64,000 nt of DNA from Actinomycetes bacterium. Lineage in GTDB: Bacteria > Actinomycetota > Acidimicrobiia > Acidimicrobiales > Palsa-688. The notes beneath the pieces are model-generated. The model was given only the letters and a program-made list of their open reading frames with translations. It had not been told where the DNA came from and did not search any database. Below are positions 28,791 through 37,930 of the stretch, piece after piece. The translations under genes and the position numbers were made by a program. The stretch's first letter is position 1. Every line of letters starts with the position of its first letter. The stretch covers positions 30,871-94,870 of the forward strand of contig JAJZIY010000007.1 in assembly GCA_021828475.1 (NCBI GenBank). The letters run 5' to 3'.

Positions 28791-29512
28791 GCGGCGCCAC
28801 CCACGTGCGCTACGAGGTTGTTCGCAGCCTCCGCAACCACCGCTCCCTCGTGTTCAGCTTGGCACTACCGCTGGTCCTCTACTACTCGATCGCCGGAGGC
28901 AACCGCCACGCCACCAGCGCTGGCGTCTCCTTCCCGCTCTACTTCATGGCGGCCATGGCCGCCTACGGCGCGATGTTCGCCACCGTGTCGACCGGCGGGC
29001 ACCTCGCCATCGACCGTACCCGCGGCTGGGCCCGCCAGCTGCGCATCACCCCGCTGCGAGCCCGCACCGAGATGGTCGCCAAGGTCCTCGCCGCCTATCT
29101 CGTCGCGCTGCCCGCCCTCGCCCTGGTCTTTCTCGCCGGCGTCACCCTCGGGGCCCACCTCGACGCAGCGCAGTGGTTCGAGATGACCGGCCTGCTCCTC
29201 GCCGGGCTGGCGCCGTTCATCTTGATGGGCCTCATCCTCGGCCATCTCGTCCCAGGCGACGCCCTGGTGCCGGCGGTCGGCGGGCTCGTCGTGGTCTTCG
29301 CGCTCCTGGGCGGCGTCTTCGGCTCGTTCTTCAACGGGGCGATGCTCGCCTTCACCAAACTGCTCCCCTCGTACTGGCTCGCACACGCAGGCAAGGATGC
29401 GCTCGTGTCGGGCGACTGGCCGGCGCAGGGATGGATCCTCGTTGCCGTGTGGACGCTCGTCCTCGCCTTGCTCGCAGCGCTCGCCTACCGGCGCGACACC
29501 GGTCGGGTCTGA
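28787..29512 (+). CDS. ABC-2 type transporter permease
   Basis: A 241-residue membrane protein with six hydrophobic segments: residues about 22-40, 52-70, 98-122, 135-152, 160-180 and 215-235. The central motif GGHLAIDRTRGWARQLRITPL is the amphipathic coupling region found in ABC-2 permeases paired with DrrA-like ATPases. It overlaps the ATPase stop by four bases (ATGA). The partner ATPase and downstream DesK-like kinase suggest export of a membrane-active compound or lipid; the substrate is unknown. Confidence 0.87.
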   Translation: MSGATHVRYEVVRSLRNHRSLVFSLALPLVLYYSIAGGNRHATSAGVSFPLYFMAAMAAYGAMFATVSTGGHLAIDRTRGWARQLRITPLRARTEMVAKVLAAYLVALPALALVFLAGVTLGAHLDAAQWFEMTGLLLAGLAPFILMGLILGHLVPGDALVPAVGGLVVVFALLGGVFGSFFNGAMLAFTKLLPSYWLAHAGKDALVSGDWPAQGWILVAVWTLVLALLAALAYRRDTGRV

Positions 29513-29541
29513 GCGATCGGCGAGGGGTACGCTGGGAAAAC

Positions 29542-30711
29542 GTGGACTCGGACATCGAACCCACGAGCGCCGACGAAGCCAAATGGGTAGCGGTCCAACG
29601 AGGATGGGCCCGCGGCTGGCGCCGGCTCGTCCTGCCGGTGGTGTTCCTCGCCTACCTGGTCTACGTGGGCGAGGCAGTGGCACAATTCGAGCACGGCGCG
29701 CCGGCGGTCGCCGGCTACGTCATCCTCGGAGTCTTCGTCGCCTCCTACCTCGGGATCGTCTTGCAGGCCTCGGGGTCGAGCACCTCACCGTTTTGGACCT
29801 CATGGAAGTTCCGGGCCCTGTACGGGCTGCTGGTCGCGTCGTTCGTGGCCGAACTGCCTTTCGCACGGGCTACGGGGTTCGTCATGTGCCTTTACGTCAC
29901 GGTCATCACGGTGGCCCGGCTCGGGAGCCGGGCCGCGCCGATCGTCGTTGTCCTCGCTCTCGGCGCGCTGTTCATCCCCGTCGCCATCCCGTCTTGGCAC
30001 GACAGCCTCTCGATGGCCTTCGACAACGTGGTACCCCTTGCCATCCCGGTCGTCGCCATCGTGACGTACAGCGTCGTCGCCGTGCAGCGAGGCAACCGGG
30101 CACTGGCCGAGGCGAGAGCCGAGGTAGCTCGGCTCTCGGCGGAGAGCGAGCGCACCCGGATCGCCCGCGACCTCCATGACCTGCTCGGGCATTCCCTTAC
30201 GTCGATCACGCTGAAGGCAGGCCTCGCTCGCCGCCTGGGCGCGACCGATCCTCGACGATCGGCCGAGGAGATCGCCGCGGTCGAAGAGCTGTCGCGCCAG
30301 GCGCTCGTGGAGGTGCGCGCCGCGGTGTCGAGCTATCGGGAAGTAACCCTGGCCGGCGAGCTCGCCCGAGGTCGGGAGCTCTTGCGGGCGTCGGGTGTGG
30401 CGGCCGACTTTCCCACCGCCGCCGAAGCGGCCGACGCTGCCCACCAGGAGCTGTTCGGCTGGGCCGTCCGTGAAGGCATCACCAACGTCGCCCGCCACGC
30501 TCGCGCCACCACCTGCACGGTTACGCTGACGGCCTCGGAGGTGGAGATCCGCGACAACGGCGTCGGCGGTCACCCCTCGTGCGGCAACGGTCTCGCCGGC
30601 CTTCACGAGCGAGCCGCCGCAGCAGGCGCCATCGTCGTGGCCGGACCGCTCAACCCCCGGGGCTGGCGGCTCCGAGTGGCTCTCGGCCCAGCGGCTAGCG
30701 CGCCGGTATGA
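29542..30711 (+). CDS. Sensor histidine kinase (DesK/NarL-partner type)
   Basis: A 389-residue kinase. The first 170 residues contain about five membrane helices. The dimerisation helix has the phospho-accepting histidine in RIARDLHDLLGHSLTSITLK (HisKA_3 type). The ATPase domain shows REGITNVARHARATTC (N box) and IRDNGVGGHPSCGNGLAGLHERAA (G boxes). GTG 29542 is chosen because TACGCT lies eight bases upstream and homology starts just after. It overlaps the response regulator by four bases. The kinase probably controls the exporter genes just upstream. Confidence 0.88.
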   Translation: MDSDIEPTSADEAKWVAVQRGWARGWRRLVLPVVFLAYLVYVGEAVAQFEHGAPAVAGYVILGVFVASYLGIVLQASGSSTSPFWTSWKFRALYGLLVASFVAELPFARATGFVMCLYVTVITVARLGSRAAPIVVVLALGALFIPVAIPSWHDSLSMAFDNVVPLAIPVVAIVTYSVVAVQRGNRALAEARAEVARLSAESERTRIARDLHDLLGHSLTSITLKAGLARRLGATDPRRSAEEIAAVEELSRQALVEVRAAVSSYREVTLAGELARGRELLRASGVAADFPTAAEAADAAHQELFGWAVREGITNVARHARATTCTVTLTASEVEIRDNGVGGHPSCGNGLAGLHERAAAAGAIVVAGPLNPRGWRLRVALGPAASAPV

Positions 30712-31316
30712 CCGTGCGCCTGTTGCTCGCCGACGACCAGGAGTTGGTGCGCAGCGCGCTGAGCGCTCTCTTGGAGCTGGAAGAGGACTTCGAAGTCGTC
30801 GCCTCGGTCGGCCGGGGCGACGAGGTGGTCGATGCCGCCAGGTCCCATCAGCCGGACGTCGCATTGCTCGACATCGAGATGCCGGGGCTGGACGGGCTGG
30901 CCGCAGCGGCCGTGCTCAAGGTCCAGGTGCCGGCCTGCCGGGTGGTCGTCCTCACCACTTTCGGCAGAGCCGGCTACTTACGCCGGGCCATGGAGGCCGG
31001 CGTCGCAGGCTTCGTCGTGAAGGACGCCCCGTCCGAGGTGCTGGCGTCGGCCATCCGGCGGGTGATGAGGGGAGAACGAGTTGTCGACCCGGCTCTTGCG
31101 GCCTTGACGCTTGCGGCGGGTGAGTCCCCCCTCACCGCCCGCGAGCGCGACGTGCTCACGGTCGCACGCTCAGGTGCCACGGTGGCAGAGATCGCCACCA
31201 AGCTCTACCTCTCGGAGGGCACCGTGCGGAACTACCTGTCAGCTGCGATCGCCAAGACCTCTGCTCGCAACCGACTGGATGCACTGCGCAGAGCGGACGA
31301 GCGAGGGTGGCTGTAG
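30708..31316 (+). CDS. NarL/LuxR-family response regulator
   Basis: A 202-residue regulator. The receiver domain has the acidic pair (LLADDQELVRSAL), phosphoacceptor Asp in ALLDIEMPGLDG, the conserved Thr in VVVLTTFGRAGYLRRA and Lys in GFVVKDAPSEVL. The C-terminal HTH is LTARERDVLTVARSGATVAE with LYLSEGTVRNYLSAAIAKT. It is the cognate partner of the kinase with which it overlaps (ATGA). Confidence 0.93.
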   Translation: MTVRLLLADDQELVRSALSALLELEEDFEVVASVGRGDEVVDAARSHQPDVALLDIEMPGLDGLAAAAVLKVQVPACRVVVLTTFGRAGYLRRAMEAGVAGFVVKDAPSEVLASAIRRVMRGERVVDPALAALTLAAGESPLTARERDVLTVARSGATVAEIATKLYLSEGTVRNYLSAAIAKTSARNRLDALRRADERGWL

Positions 31317-31827
31317 CGCACGAGCTTCCGGCAGGTCCAACAGGTCGCGCTATTACTCGGTCCGGCGGGGGCGTCCGCAACGGGCAGTCCGGCAGCGCAG
31401 GTGTGGCAGTTCGACGATGGCGCCGGCTGGAGTCTCAATCTCCGCTGACAGGTTCCGCCCCGAGCTGACGGGCTGGCCGGCAACGGCCACCGTGGCCGAC
31501 GGTACCCACCTCGTCACCACCATCACCCAGAGCCAGCTCACGGCACCGCCCACAGGCGAGCTGGCCGGCCCGGAAGCGGACGTCCAAGCGGTCGTCCGAC
31601 ACGGCCTGGTGCCGGCCAACACCATGGTCCCTGGGGTGCTGCCGAGGCAGCCGCGCGGCCCCGCCTTCCTGCTCGACATCGACATCTTCACCGAAGGGCC
31701 TCAGGAGTTCGAGCCCGACGAGCTGACGCGACAGCTCACCATGCTCCACGACCAGATCGATCGGTTCTTCTTCTGGGCTCTCACCGACGAGGGCGCGACA
31801 TACTTCGGGCGTGAGGTCTTCGAATGA
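31317..31827 (+). pseudogene. TIGR04255-like protein, N-truncated and frameshifted
   Basis: The upstream reading frame (stop at 31314-31316, which is also the regulator stop) gives [15 protein letters not shown] and VWQFDDGAGWSLNL, then hits TGA at 31440. The next frame (open from ATG 31417) continues with SADRFRPEL and ends with FLLDIDIFTEGPQEFEPDEL and LTMLHDQIDRFFFWALTDEG. The two halves read as one protein with a frameshift near 31435. The second half resembles the end of the TIGR04255 family (LDID, then LH...F...T). The true N-terminus is missing: homology-like sequence starts right after the response regulator gene. If only the 31417-31827 frame is translated, it yields 136 residues. 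The stop overlaps the next ATG (ATGA). Confidence 0.55.
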
Positions 31828-32384
31828 CCGTCGTTGAGGCACCCGCCTTCTACGAGGCAGCCTTCCGCGGGGAGCCGCTCCAGCGGACCGTCTTGCCGCC
31901 CCCCCTGAACACGCAGGACACCATCTGGACGATCGGCGCCTGGCCGATCCGCCTGCCGGACGTCGTGTCTCCGACTGTGCCACGACTCCAGCGGGTCATC
32001 CGGGAGATACGCGAGAGGACCGGCTGGTCCGCCCGCGGCCTAGCCGAAATCGTGGGCTCCAGTCACACCACGATCATCAACGCCGAGAACGGGCGGCCAC
32101 TGGTGAGGGGCCACAGCGGCGACCTGCACCAGCGACTCGTCGGCGCCCACGATCTCATCGAGCGAGTCTACGTACTCGTCGACCGGGACCCCGAGCGAAC
32201 CGCCGCCATCCTCGCCACCGTACCCGGGACCGGCCGGCGCAGTGCGGTTCAGGAGCTGCGGGAGAGCGGCGATCCGGGCCGGGCCTACCTTGCCGCCCTC
32301 GACGCCATCCGACCGCGACGCACCGGGCTCCTGGTCGGCGACCGACCCCGGGGGAATGGCCCCACAACGGCCCTCCACGAGTGA
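31824..32384 (+). CDS. Helix-turn-helix protein of unknown function
   Basis: A 186-residue protein. Residues about 52-80 form an XRE/Cro-type HTH: IREIRERTGWSARGLAEIVG followed by SSHTTIINAENGRP. The N-terminal 45 residues are proline-rich (VLPPPLNTQDTIWTIGAWP), and the C-terminal half has charged helices and a disordered tail. The ATG overlaps the stop of the TIGR04255-like pseudogene, and a third small gene follows after 15 bases, so the three were co-transcribed. The role could be an operon autoregulator or the antitoxin-like member of a cassette; neither is shown. Confidence 0.65.
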   Translation: MTVVEAPAFYEAAFRGEPLQRTVLPPPLNTQDTIWTIGAWPIRLPDVVSPTVPRLQRVIREIRERTGWSARGLAEIVGSSHTTIINAENGRPLVRGHSGDLHQRLVGAHDLIERVYVLVDRDPERTAAILATVPGTGRRSAVQELRESGDPGRAYLAALDAIRPRRTGLLVGDRPRGNGPTTALHE

Positions 32385-32399
32385 CACGGCGCGCGGCGG

Positions 32400-32741
32400 A
32401 TGACATCTCTGTACGAGGCAGGCTGGCGTCAGGGATCGATCGTCGAGTACGAGCTGCCGCTGGATGCCGTCGTGGTCGGAGCGTCGAACGCCCCTGAGCG
32501 TTCGCCGGGCACTCACGGTCTCTGGGCCGTCGCCACGCAGGACTGCGACCTTGACCGCGCAGAGACCAGCGCCCCCGACCCGGGCATCGAGCTGCGCCCG
32601 CTCTTCCACCTCAGCCCGCCCCCGGACTGGGGCATCCGCTCGGCGAAGCTGCGGCTGACCGACCACGAGTATGCCGACGCCAACGCACCGCGCCTCACGG
32701 TGGCGCCGCAGGTGCTGACCACGATCCTCGAGGCACCGTGA
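32400..32741 (+). CDS. Hypothetical protein with WAVATQDCDLD motif, possibly truncated
   Basis: A 113-residue protein. It starts MTSLYEAGWRQGSIVEYELP and contains LWAVATQDCDLDRAETSAPD, then IELRPLF and WGIRSAKLRLT. A conserved-looking QDCDL core within a beta-rich domain suggests a metal- or thiol-containing site, but I know of no function. The stop follows VAPQVLTTILEAP abruptly, and no further homologous-looking sequence appears in any frame before the convergent regulator, so the gene may have lost its C-terminal half. It is the last gene of the accessory cassette. Confidence 0.5.
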   Translation: MTSLYEAGWRQGSIVEYELPLDAVVVGASNAPERSPGTHGLWAVATQDCDLDRAETSAPDPGIELRPLFHLSPPPDWGIRSAKLRLTDHEYADANAPRLTVAPQVLTTILEAP

Positions 32742-32874
32742 CCGATCCCGGCTCCTGGCGAACGGACACGCCGCCGTATTCAGGTCGAACGGCTCGTTGT
32801 AGGCCGCGTCACGCACGCCACCGAGGCCAACCCGGTGTCGATGGCTCTGTGGGCCACCTCGCGGCCCGCGGTCT

Positions 32875-35664
32875 TCAGGTCCTCTGTTGGTCCGCCTGCT
32901 CGAGGTCGCCCTGCCATTCGAGCATGAGCTGACGCCGCGAGCTCATGTCGAGCTTGCTGTACACGGCCGAGAGGTGGTGTTCAACGGTCTTTGCTGTCAC
33001 GTAGAGCCGCTGGGCGATCTCCTTGTTGGTGAGGCCCGTCGCGGCCAGGGAAGCGACCCGGCGTTCCTGGGGGGTGAGTTCGCTGGAGCGCCGCGGCCGC
33101 CGCCCGCCTGCCGCGGCCAGTTCCTCGGCCGCTGCGCGGCTGAGCCGCCCCGCCCCAGTCGGCTCGAGCACTGCGAGCGCCCGGTGGAGGGCAGTCCTCG
33201 CTCGCGCCACGCGCCCGGTGTGGCGGAGGAAACGACCGTAGGCGATCCACGTCTCGGCTTCGGCAAGGGGCATCGGCACGGCGGCGTTGTGGGCGAGCGC
33301 CTTGTCGTAGAGGGCTTCGGCTGCATCGACATGCCCGCGTCGCCACTCGACGGTGGCCAACCCGGCGGCCGCCACGGCCCGGGGGGCGTGGCACGGCAGG
33401 GGCTGGCAGAGGGCTTCGAGGGAGCCGGCGAGCTCGGCCGCCTCGTCGAGCATCCCGGCCGCCACGTAGGCCTCTATGGCGGCGCCGTGCCACGGGATGA
33501 CGCATGGCTCGAGGATCCCGGACTCGCTGGCGACGGCGGCGGCCCTCTCTGCTGCCTGGACCGAGCGCTCCACGCGGCCGCCGCAGAGATCGTCGCGACA
33601 AGAGATGAGCAGCAGCCAAAGGCGCAGGTAGGCGGTCTCGCCGACCTCGGACATGGCCGCCTCGACATGCGTGGCCCAGCTGGCGCTCTCCTCGCGCCGG
33701 CCGAGCTCGTGGGATATGTGTGCCAGCCCGACCGACGCGTACGGTGCTATCCCGGGTAGGACTGCGGCGACAGCGAGGCCTTCGCGCAACAAGGTGTAGC
33801 CCTCGTCGAGGCGGCCGAGCCTCCACAGGGTGTCGGCGTGGTTCACCGCGTAGGACCAGTAGGTCAAGGTCGAACCCTGCCGCCGGGTCAGATCCGCCAG
33901 GACCGGAAAGGCGGCCATGTCGTCTTCGAAGCGCTCGACTATCTTCGCCAGGTTGAAGTAGCCGAACAAGGGGTCCCAGCCCCAGGCGGAACGCAACTCG
34001 TGGGCGTCGGGGCGAGCCACAGCGCTGCGAGCACCCGCGGCCATCTCCTCGATGCCGTAGGGCTGGCCGACGAGGCACGCGAGGTAGGAGTCGGCAATCT
34101 GGGCCGGCCGTCGCAGGTGCTCGGCGTCGGTCCCGCACTCTCCGATCATCTCGAGCACCCTCCGAGTGGTGACGCGGGCCCGGCGCGGGCCCGTGTAGAT
34201 CCATCCCATGAAGGTTGAGTCGAGCAGGATCTCGGCTGCGAGGGCAGGGTCGGAGCGGCCGGCCAGCGCGGAAGCCTCCTCCAGGCATCTCGCCGCCTCG
34301 GGCTGGCGGGCCGAAGCCATCAAGATCTGCGCGAGCAACCGCATGCCGGCGACGCGCCCGGCGTCGTCCAACCCACCCGCTGCCAGGAAGCGCCGCGTCG
34401 CCATTTCCCCCTGGTCGATCCTCCCGGCCAGCAGGCAGGCTCGGCCGAGCTCGAGCCACACGCCCTGGGCTGTTGCCGCCCCGGCCAGCGTGGTCGCGCG
34501 GAAGAAATGTTCGGCGGCGGTGGCCACAGCCCCGACGGACATGGCGGCGCGTGCCGAGGACAGCACTGCTTCGAGTGCCGACGGGTCGCCTCGTAGGTCG
34601 GCGGCAACGGCGTGCGCAGCCGCCTCCGCTACAGAGGTACCGAGGTCTCGGAGCAGGTTGAAGGCTCGGGCGTGGAGAGCCTGGCGCACTGGGAGCGCTA
34701 TGTCCTCGTAGAGAGCCTGGCGGAAGAGCGGGTGGACGAACTCCCCGTCCCCATCCGTGGCCGCCCTGACGACCCCCGAGTCACACAGTGCCTGCAGCGC
34801 CACCGAGGCCTCCGGAACGCTCTGGCCCACCAGCCCGGCCACCAGCAGGGGGTGGAAGCGGGAGCCGAGTATGCTGGCGCCCCGCGCCCAGCGCAGAGCC
34901 TCCCGCCCGACACCGGCGAAGCGGGGCAGGAAAACCCGCTCACCCAGTGGGCCGGGCCCGGACAGCAGGTCTTCCCCGCGACCCCAGGAGTCGGCCACCT
35001 CCACCAGGAGCAACGGGTTCCCGGCGCAGCTCTGGTGCGCGCGACCGGTCAGCTCGGCGGGAAGCTCGCGACCGAGCCGCAACTGCAGCAGGGCCCGGCT
35101 CGCCTCCTCGGACAGGGGCTCGAGCTGCTCTTGGCCAGCGAGGCCGTCGCGGACGAGGGAGCGCGCCTGGTCGAGGGAGCCCGAGGGCCAGCCGCGCATG
35201 GCGGCCACGACAGCCACAGCCAAGCCTCCGAGGCGCCGGCACAGCGCCGCCAGCAGGGCCGTCGAGTCCGGGTCCGACCATTGCATGTCGTCGACGGCTA
35301 TCAGTAGTGGTTGGGGCGCTTCGTGCCGGACCCAGTCGGACAGCCGCACGTAGCGGGCGGCCAACATGTCCGTCGGGGAGGCCCCACCCTCCCCGATGCT
35401 CGGGCCGCGAAGGCCCAGGTCAGAGAACACCCGGTCGATCATGCCGAACGGGATCGAAGCCTCGACCTCAGAGCAACGAGCATGTCCGACAGCGAACCCG
35501 CAGGCCCGGGCCATCGAGCAGGCTTGGTCCAACAGCGTCGTCTTGCCGAGCCCCGCGTCACCTACCAGGAAGAGCGTCCTGCTGCCACCGCTGCGGGCAG
35601 CGTCGAGCGCGGAGTCGACCGCCTGCCTGGCGTCCTCGCGCTCCAGAACGTTCACAGCGCCCAC
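32875..35664 (-). CDS. Large ATP-binding LuxR-family transcriptional regulator (LAL/AAA type)
   Basis: About 929 residues. The N-terminal AAA ATPase has Walker A in LFLVGDAGLGKTTLLDQA and a Walker-B-like PLLIAVDDMQWSDPDSTALL. A long TPR-like helical middle follows. The C-terminal HTH is LTPQERRVASLAATGLTNKE with VTAKTVEHHLSAVYSKLDM. These regulators sense an unknown ligand and activate nearby genes. I chose GTG 35664 because GAGGGG stands five bases upstream and the domain starts just after (VLEREDARQAV). The frame stays open to 37563, but that part runs over the peptidase gene and is rejected. It is divergent from the secreted peptidase, which may be its target. Confidence 0.85.
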   Translation of the reverse strand: MGAVNVLEREDARQAVDSALDAARSGGSRTLFLVGDAGLGKTTLLDQACSMARACGFAVGHARCSEVEASIPFGMIDRVFSDLGLRGPSIGEGGASPTDMLAARYVRLSDWVRHEAPQPLLIAVDDMQWSDPDSTALLAALCRRLGGLAVAVVAAMRGWPSGSLDQARSLVRDGLAGQEQLEPLSEEASRALLQLRLGRELPAELTGRAHQSCAGNPLLLVEVADSWGRGEDLLSGPGPLGERVFLPRFAGVGREALRWARGASILGSRFHPLLVAGLVGQSVPEASVALQALCDSGVVRAATDGDGEFVHPLFRQALYEDIALPVRQALHARAFNLLRDLGTSVAEAAAHAVAADLRGDPSALEAVLSSARAAMSVGAVATAAEHFFRATTLAGAATAQGVWLELGRACLLAGRIDQGEMATRRFLAAGGLDDAGRVAGMRLLAQILMASARQPEAARCLEEASALAGRSDPALAAEILLDSTFMGWIYTGPRRARVTTRRVLEMIGECGTDAEHLRRPAQIADSYLACLVGQPYGIEEMAAGARSAVARPDAHELRSAWGWDPLFGYFNLAKIVERFEDDMAAFPVLADLTRRQGSTLTYWSYAVNHADTLWRLGRLDEGYTLLREGLAVAAVLPGIAPYASVGLAHISHELGRREESASWATHVEAAMSEVGETAYLRLWLLLISCRDDLCGGRVERSVQAAERAAAVASESGILEPCVIPWHGAAIEAYVAAGMLDEAAELAGSLEALCQPLPCHAPRAVAAAGLATVEWRRGHVDAAEALYDKALAHNAAVPMPLAEAETWIAYGRFLRHTGRVARARTALHRALAVLEPTGAGRLSRAAAEELAAAGGRRPRRSSELTPQERRVASLAATGLTNKEIAQRLYVTAKTVEHHLSAVYSKLDMSSRRQLMLEWQGDLEQADQQRT

Positions 35665-35967
35665 GGCGGCCCCTCGTGCCGCAGCGCGTGCCTTGGTCCG
35701 ATCGCCAGCTCCTCCGTACGCGTCCAGTTCCAGGAGGATCGTAGCCGTTCGGCGGTGGCGAGCCAGCTGGCAGGTGCCGACAATCCGGGCACCGAAGCAC
35801 AGCGCGCAGGTGCTCGGCGAGGTAGGCGACCTCCGGGACGGCCGGTGTGTGAGCAGAGGGCCCCCCGGCGCTCGAGAGCCCGCAGCGGCCGTGGTGCCCG
35901 GCCGCCGCCAGGCCGGTGCCCGGGCGGCGCTACGGACGGGGTGCCGACGGGTACTCTGGCCTCCAGG
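35665..35967. other. Divergent intergenic region between regulator and peptidase
   Basis: About 300 bases with no convincing gene. It holds two -10-like elements: TACTCT at 35952-35957 for the peptidase (10 bases before its ATG) and, on the minus strand, TACGAT near 35735 for the regulator. Several G/C-rich imperfect repeats are present, but no clear inverted-repeat operator. Confidence 0.4.
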
Positions 35968-37530
35968 ATGCCGTCCCTGACCCCCCAGCAGACCCCTGCT
36001 CCCGGCGCGCCCCTGCACCGTACCGCCAACCGCCGCCGCCGCCGCTGGCTGGTGGCCGCCGGAGCCGCGCTCGGCTTGATCGCTACGGCCGTCCCGGGAG
36101 CGCTCGAGGTGCCCGGAGCGCTGGCCGCCCCGGCACCGACGCCGGGCCATCCCGCCTGGCACACGTGTGCCAAGACCTACCAGTGCACCACCGTGCCGGT
36201 CCCGCTCGACTACGCCAAGCCCGGGGAGGGGACCATCGACTTGGCCGTCGTGGAGCTGCGCTCGACCAACCCGCACCCGCTGGGAGACCTCTTCATGAAC
36301 CCGGGTGGCCCGGGCGCCTCCGGCGTGCAGTTCCTCGAGACCACGCCGTTCCCCAAGGCACTGCGCTCGGCGTTCAACCTCGTGAGCTGGGACCCCCGGG
36401 GCGTGGGTGCCAGCGACCCGGTCAGCTGCGTCGGTGCGGCGGGCATCAGGGCACTGGTCGCCCTCCCGCCTGACCCCACGACACCCGCCCAGGTCAAGGA
36501 GGTCGTTGCCGGAGCGAAGTCGTTCGACCAGGCCTGCGCCAAGAACACCCCCCGCAAGCTGCTCGACAACGTCAGCACGGTCGACACGGTGCGCGACCTC
36601 GACCACCTCCGGGCGGCCCTGGGCCAGGGCAAGCTCGACTACTTCGGCTTCTCCTACGGCACCTTCATCGGGGAGACCTACGCCGAGATGTACCCGACGC
36701 ACATCCGGGCCATGGTGCTCGACGGCGCCATCAACCCCGCCCTCGGCATGGCCGGGGTGTCGGCAGGCCAGGCCAAGGGCTTCCAGACCGACCTCAACGA
36801 CTTCTTCGCCTGGTGCCCGGGCAACAAGACCTGCTCCAACGAGCTGCCCCTCGGTGCTCAGAACGCCTACGAGCAGCTGGTCCACGCTTTGACCCACGGG
36901 CAGGTGCTCTACGCCAACCTCAGGCCGATGTTCGGTGGCCGCCAGCGGGTGACCCTGGGAGTGGCCGAGACGGCTGTCATCGGCTCCCTGTACTCCGACC
37001 AGAGCTGGCCCTACCTGGCCCAGGGCCTCGCCACCGCCCTCAGCGGGGACGGGACCCTGCTGGCCGCCCTTGCGTACAGCTACCAGGACCTGCAGCCCAA
37101 CGGGCAGTTCGGCAACCTGAGCGCCGCCAACTCGGCGGTCAACTGCCTCGACCAGCCCTATCCGAAGAGCCTCGCCGTCTACGAGAAGCTGGCGACGCAG
37201 CTGGCCAAGATCTCGCCCGACTTCGGTGCCGGCATGGCCTGGGGCAACCTCGGGTGCGCCTACTGGCCGGTCCCCGCGCAGGGCCACGCCGCCCCGGCGC
37301 ACTCGTCCTTCGGGCCGCACATACTCGTGATCGGTTCGACCGACGACCCGGCCACCCCCTACCCGTGGGCACAGGCGGTCAGCAAGCAGCTCGGAGCCCG
37401 CCTGCTCACCCGCAAGGGGCCGGGCCACACCGGGTACCTGTACAGCACGTGCGTCCAGCGCTGGACGGACCGCTACCTCGTCACCAAGGCCCTGCCCCCG
37501 GTGGGCACGGTCTGTGCCAGCAGCTCCTGA
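35968..37530 (+). CDS. Secreted alpha/beta hydrolase, TAP-like tripeptidyl aminopeptidase family
   Basis: A 520-residue protein with a signal peptide: a run of arginines (NRRRRRWLVAAGAALGLIAT) followed by an Ala-rich cleavage region near residue 50, so it is exported, possibly by Tat. The hydrolase core shows FMNPGGPGASGVQF (oxyanion hole), nucleophile GFSYGTFIGETYAEMYP, Asp in IGSTDDPATPYPWA and His in KGPGHTGYL, with the C-terminal TAP-like domain. Family members remove N-terminal tripeptides or digest short peptides. The start at ATG 35968 has TACTCT ten bases upstream. It is divergent from the large LuxR regulator. Confidence 0.88.
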   Translation: MPSLTPQQTPAPGAPLHRTANRRRRRWLVAAGAALGLIATAVPGALEVPGALAAPAPTPGHPAWHTCAKTYQCTTVPVPLDYAKPGEGTIDLAVVELRSTNPHPLGDLFMNPGGPGASGVQFLETTPFPKALRSAFNLVSWDPRGVGASDPVSCVGAAGIRALVALPPDPTTPAQVKEVVAGAKSFDQACAKNTPRKLLDNVSTVDTVRDLDHLRAALGQGKLDYFGFSYGTFIGETYAEMYPTHIRAMVLDGAINPALGMAGVSAGQAKGFQTDLNDFFAWCPGNKTCSNELPLGAQNAYEQLVHALTHGQVLYANLRPMFGGRQRVTLGVAETAVIGSLYSDQSWPYLAQGLATALSGDGTLLAALAYSYQDLQPNGQFGNLSAANSAVNCLDQPYPKSLAVYEKLATQLAKISPDFGAGMAWGNLGCAYWPVPAQGHAAPAHSSFGPHILVIGSTDDPATPYPWAQAVSKQLGARLLTRKGPGHTGYLYSTCVQRWTDRYLVTKALPPVGTVCASSS

Positions 37531-37555
37531 CCGCCCTGCCGGGTTAGGCTCGGCC

Positions 37556-37852
37556 ATGGCCACATATGTGATCTACCAGGGCGAAGTCACCGACCCGGAC
37601 AGGTACGAGCAGTACAAGGCGGCTGCCGCCGGCAGCATCGCAGCTGCCGGCGGGCGCTACCTGGTGCGGGGCGGCGAGGTGGAGGTGCTGGAGGGCGACG
37701 CACCGAGCGGGCGGACGGTGGTGGTCGAGTTCCCCGACCACCAGAGCGCGCTCGCCTGGTACCGGGGCGAGCAGTACAGCGCGGCCAGGGAGCTGCGCCG
37801 GGGGGCGGCGACGGCCCGGATGTACCTGGTGGACGGCTGGGAAGGGGCGTGA
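37556..37852 (+). CDS. DUF1330 family protein
   Basis: A 98-residue dimeric alpha-beta barrel protein. It starts MATYVIYQGEVTDPDRYEQY, has the glycine turn AAAGGRYLVRGGEVEVLEG and the conserved VVVEFPDHQSALAWYRGEQY. The family function is unknown. The ATG lies five bases after TAGGCT; the gene follows the peptidase by 25 bases and may be co-transcribed or have its own promoter. Confidence 0.9.
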   Translation: MATYVIYQGEVTDPDRYEQYKAAAAGSIAAAGGRYLVRGGEVEVLEGDAPSGRTVVVEFPDHQSALAWYRGEQYSAARELRRGAATARMYLVDGWEGA

Positions 37853-37930
37853 CGCCGCCGCCGTGACGGCGGCCGGCCGGTGCCCCGAAAGGCGTTGCGC
37901 CGGGGAGCGCCCGGCTGCTCAACTGGGCAG

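Noticed and set aside
35665..37563. N-terminal extension of the LuxR regulator up to 1562 codons.
   Set aside because: It would overlap the entire secreted peptidase on the other strand; homology starts after 35664, where a ribosome site precedes a GTG.
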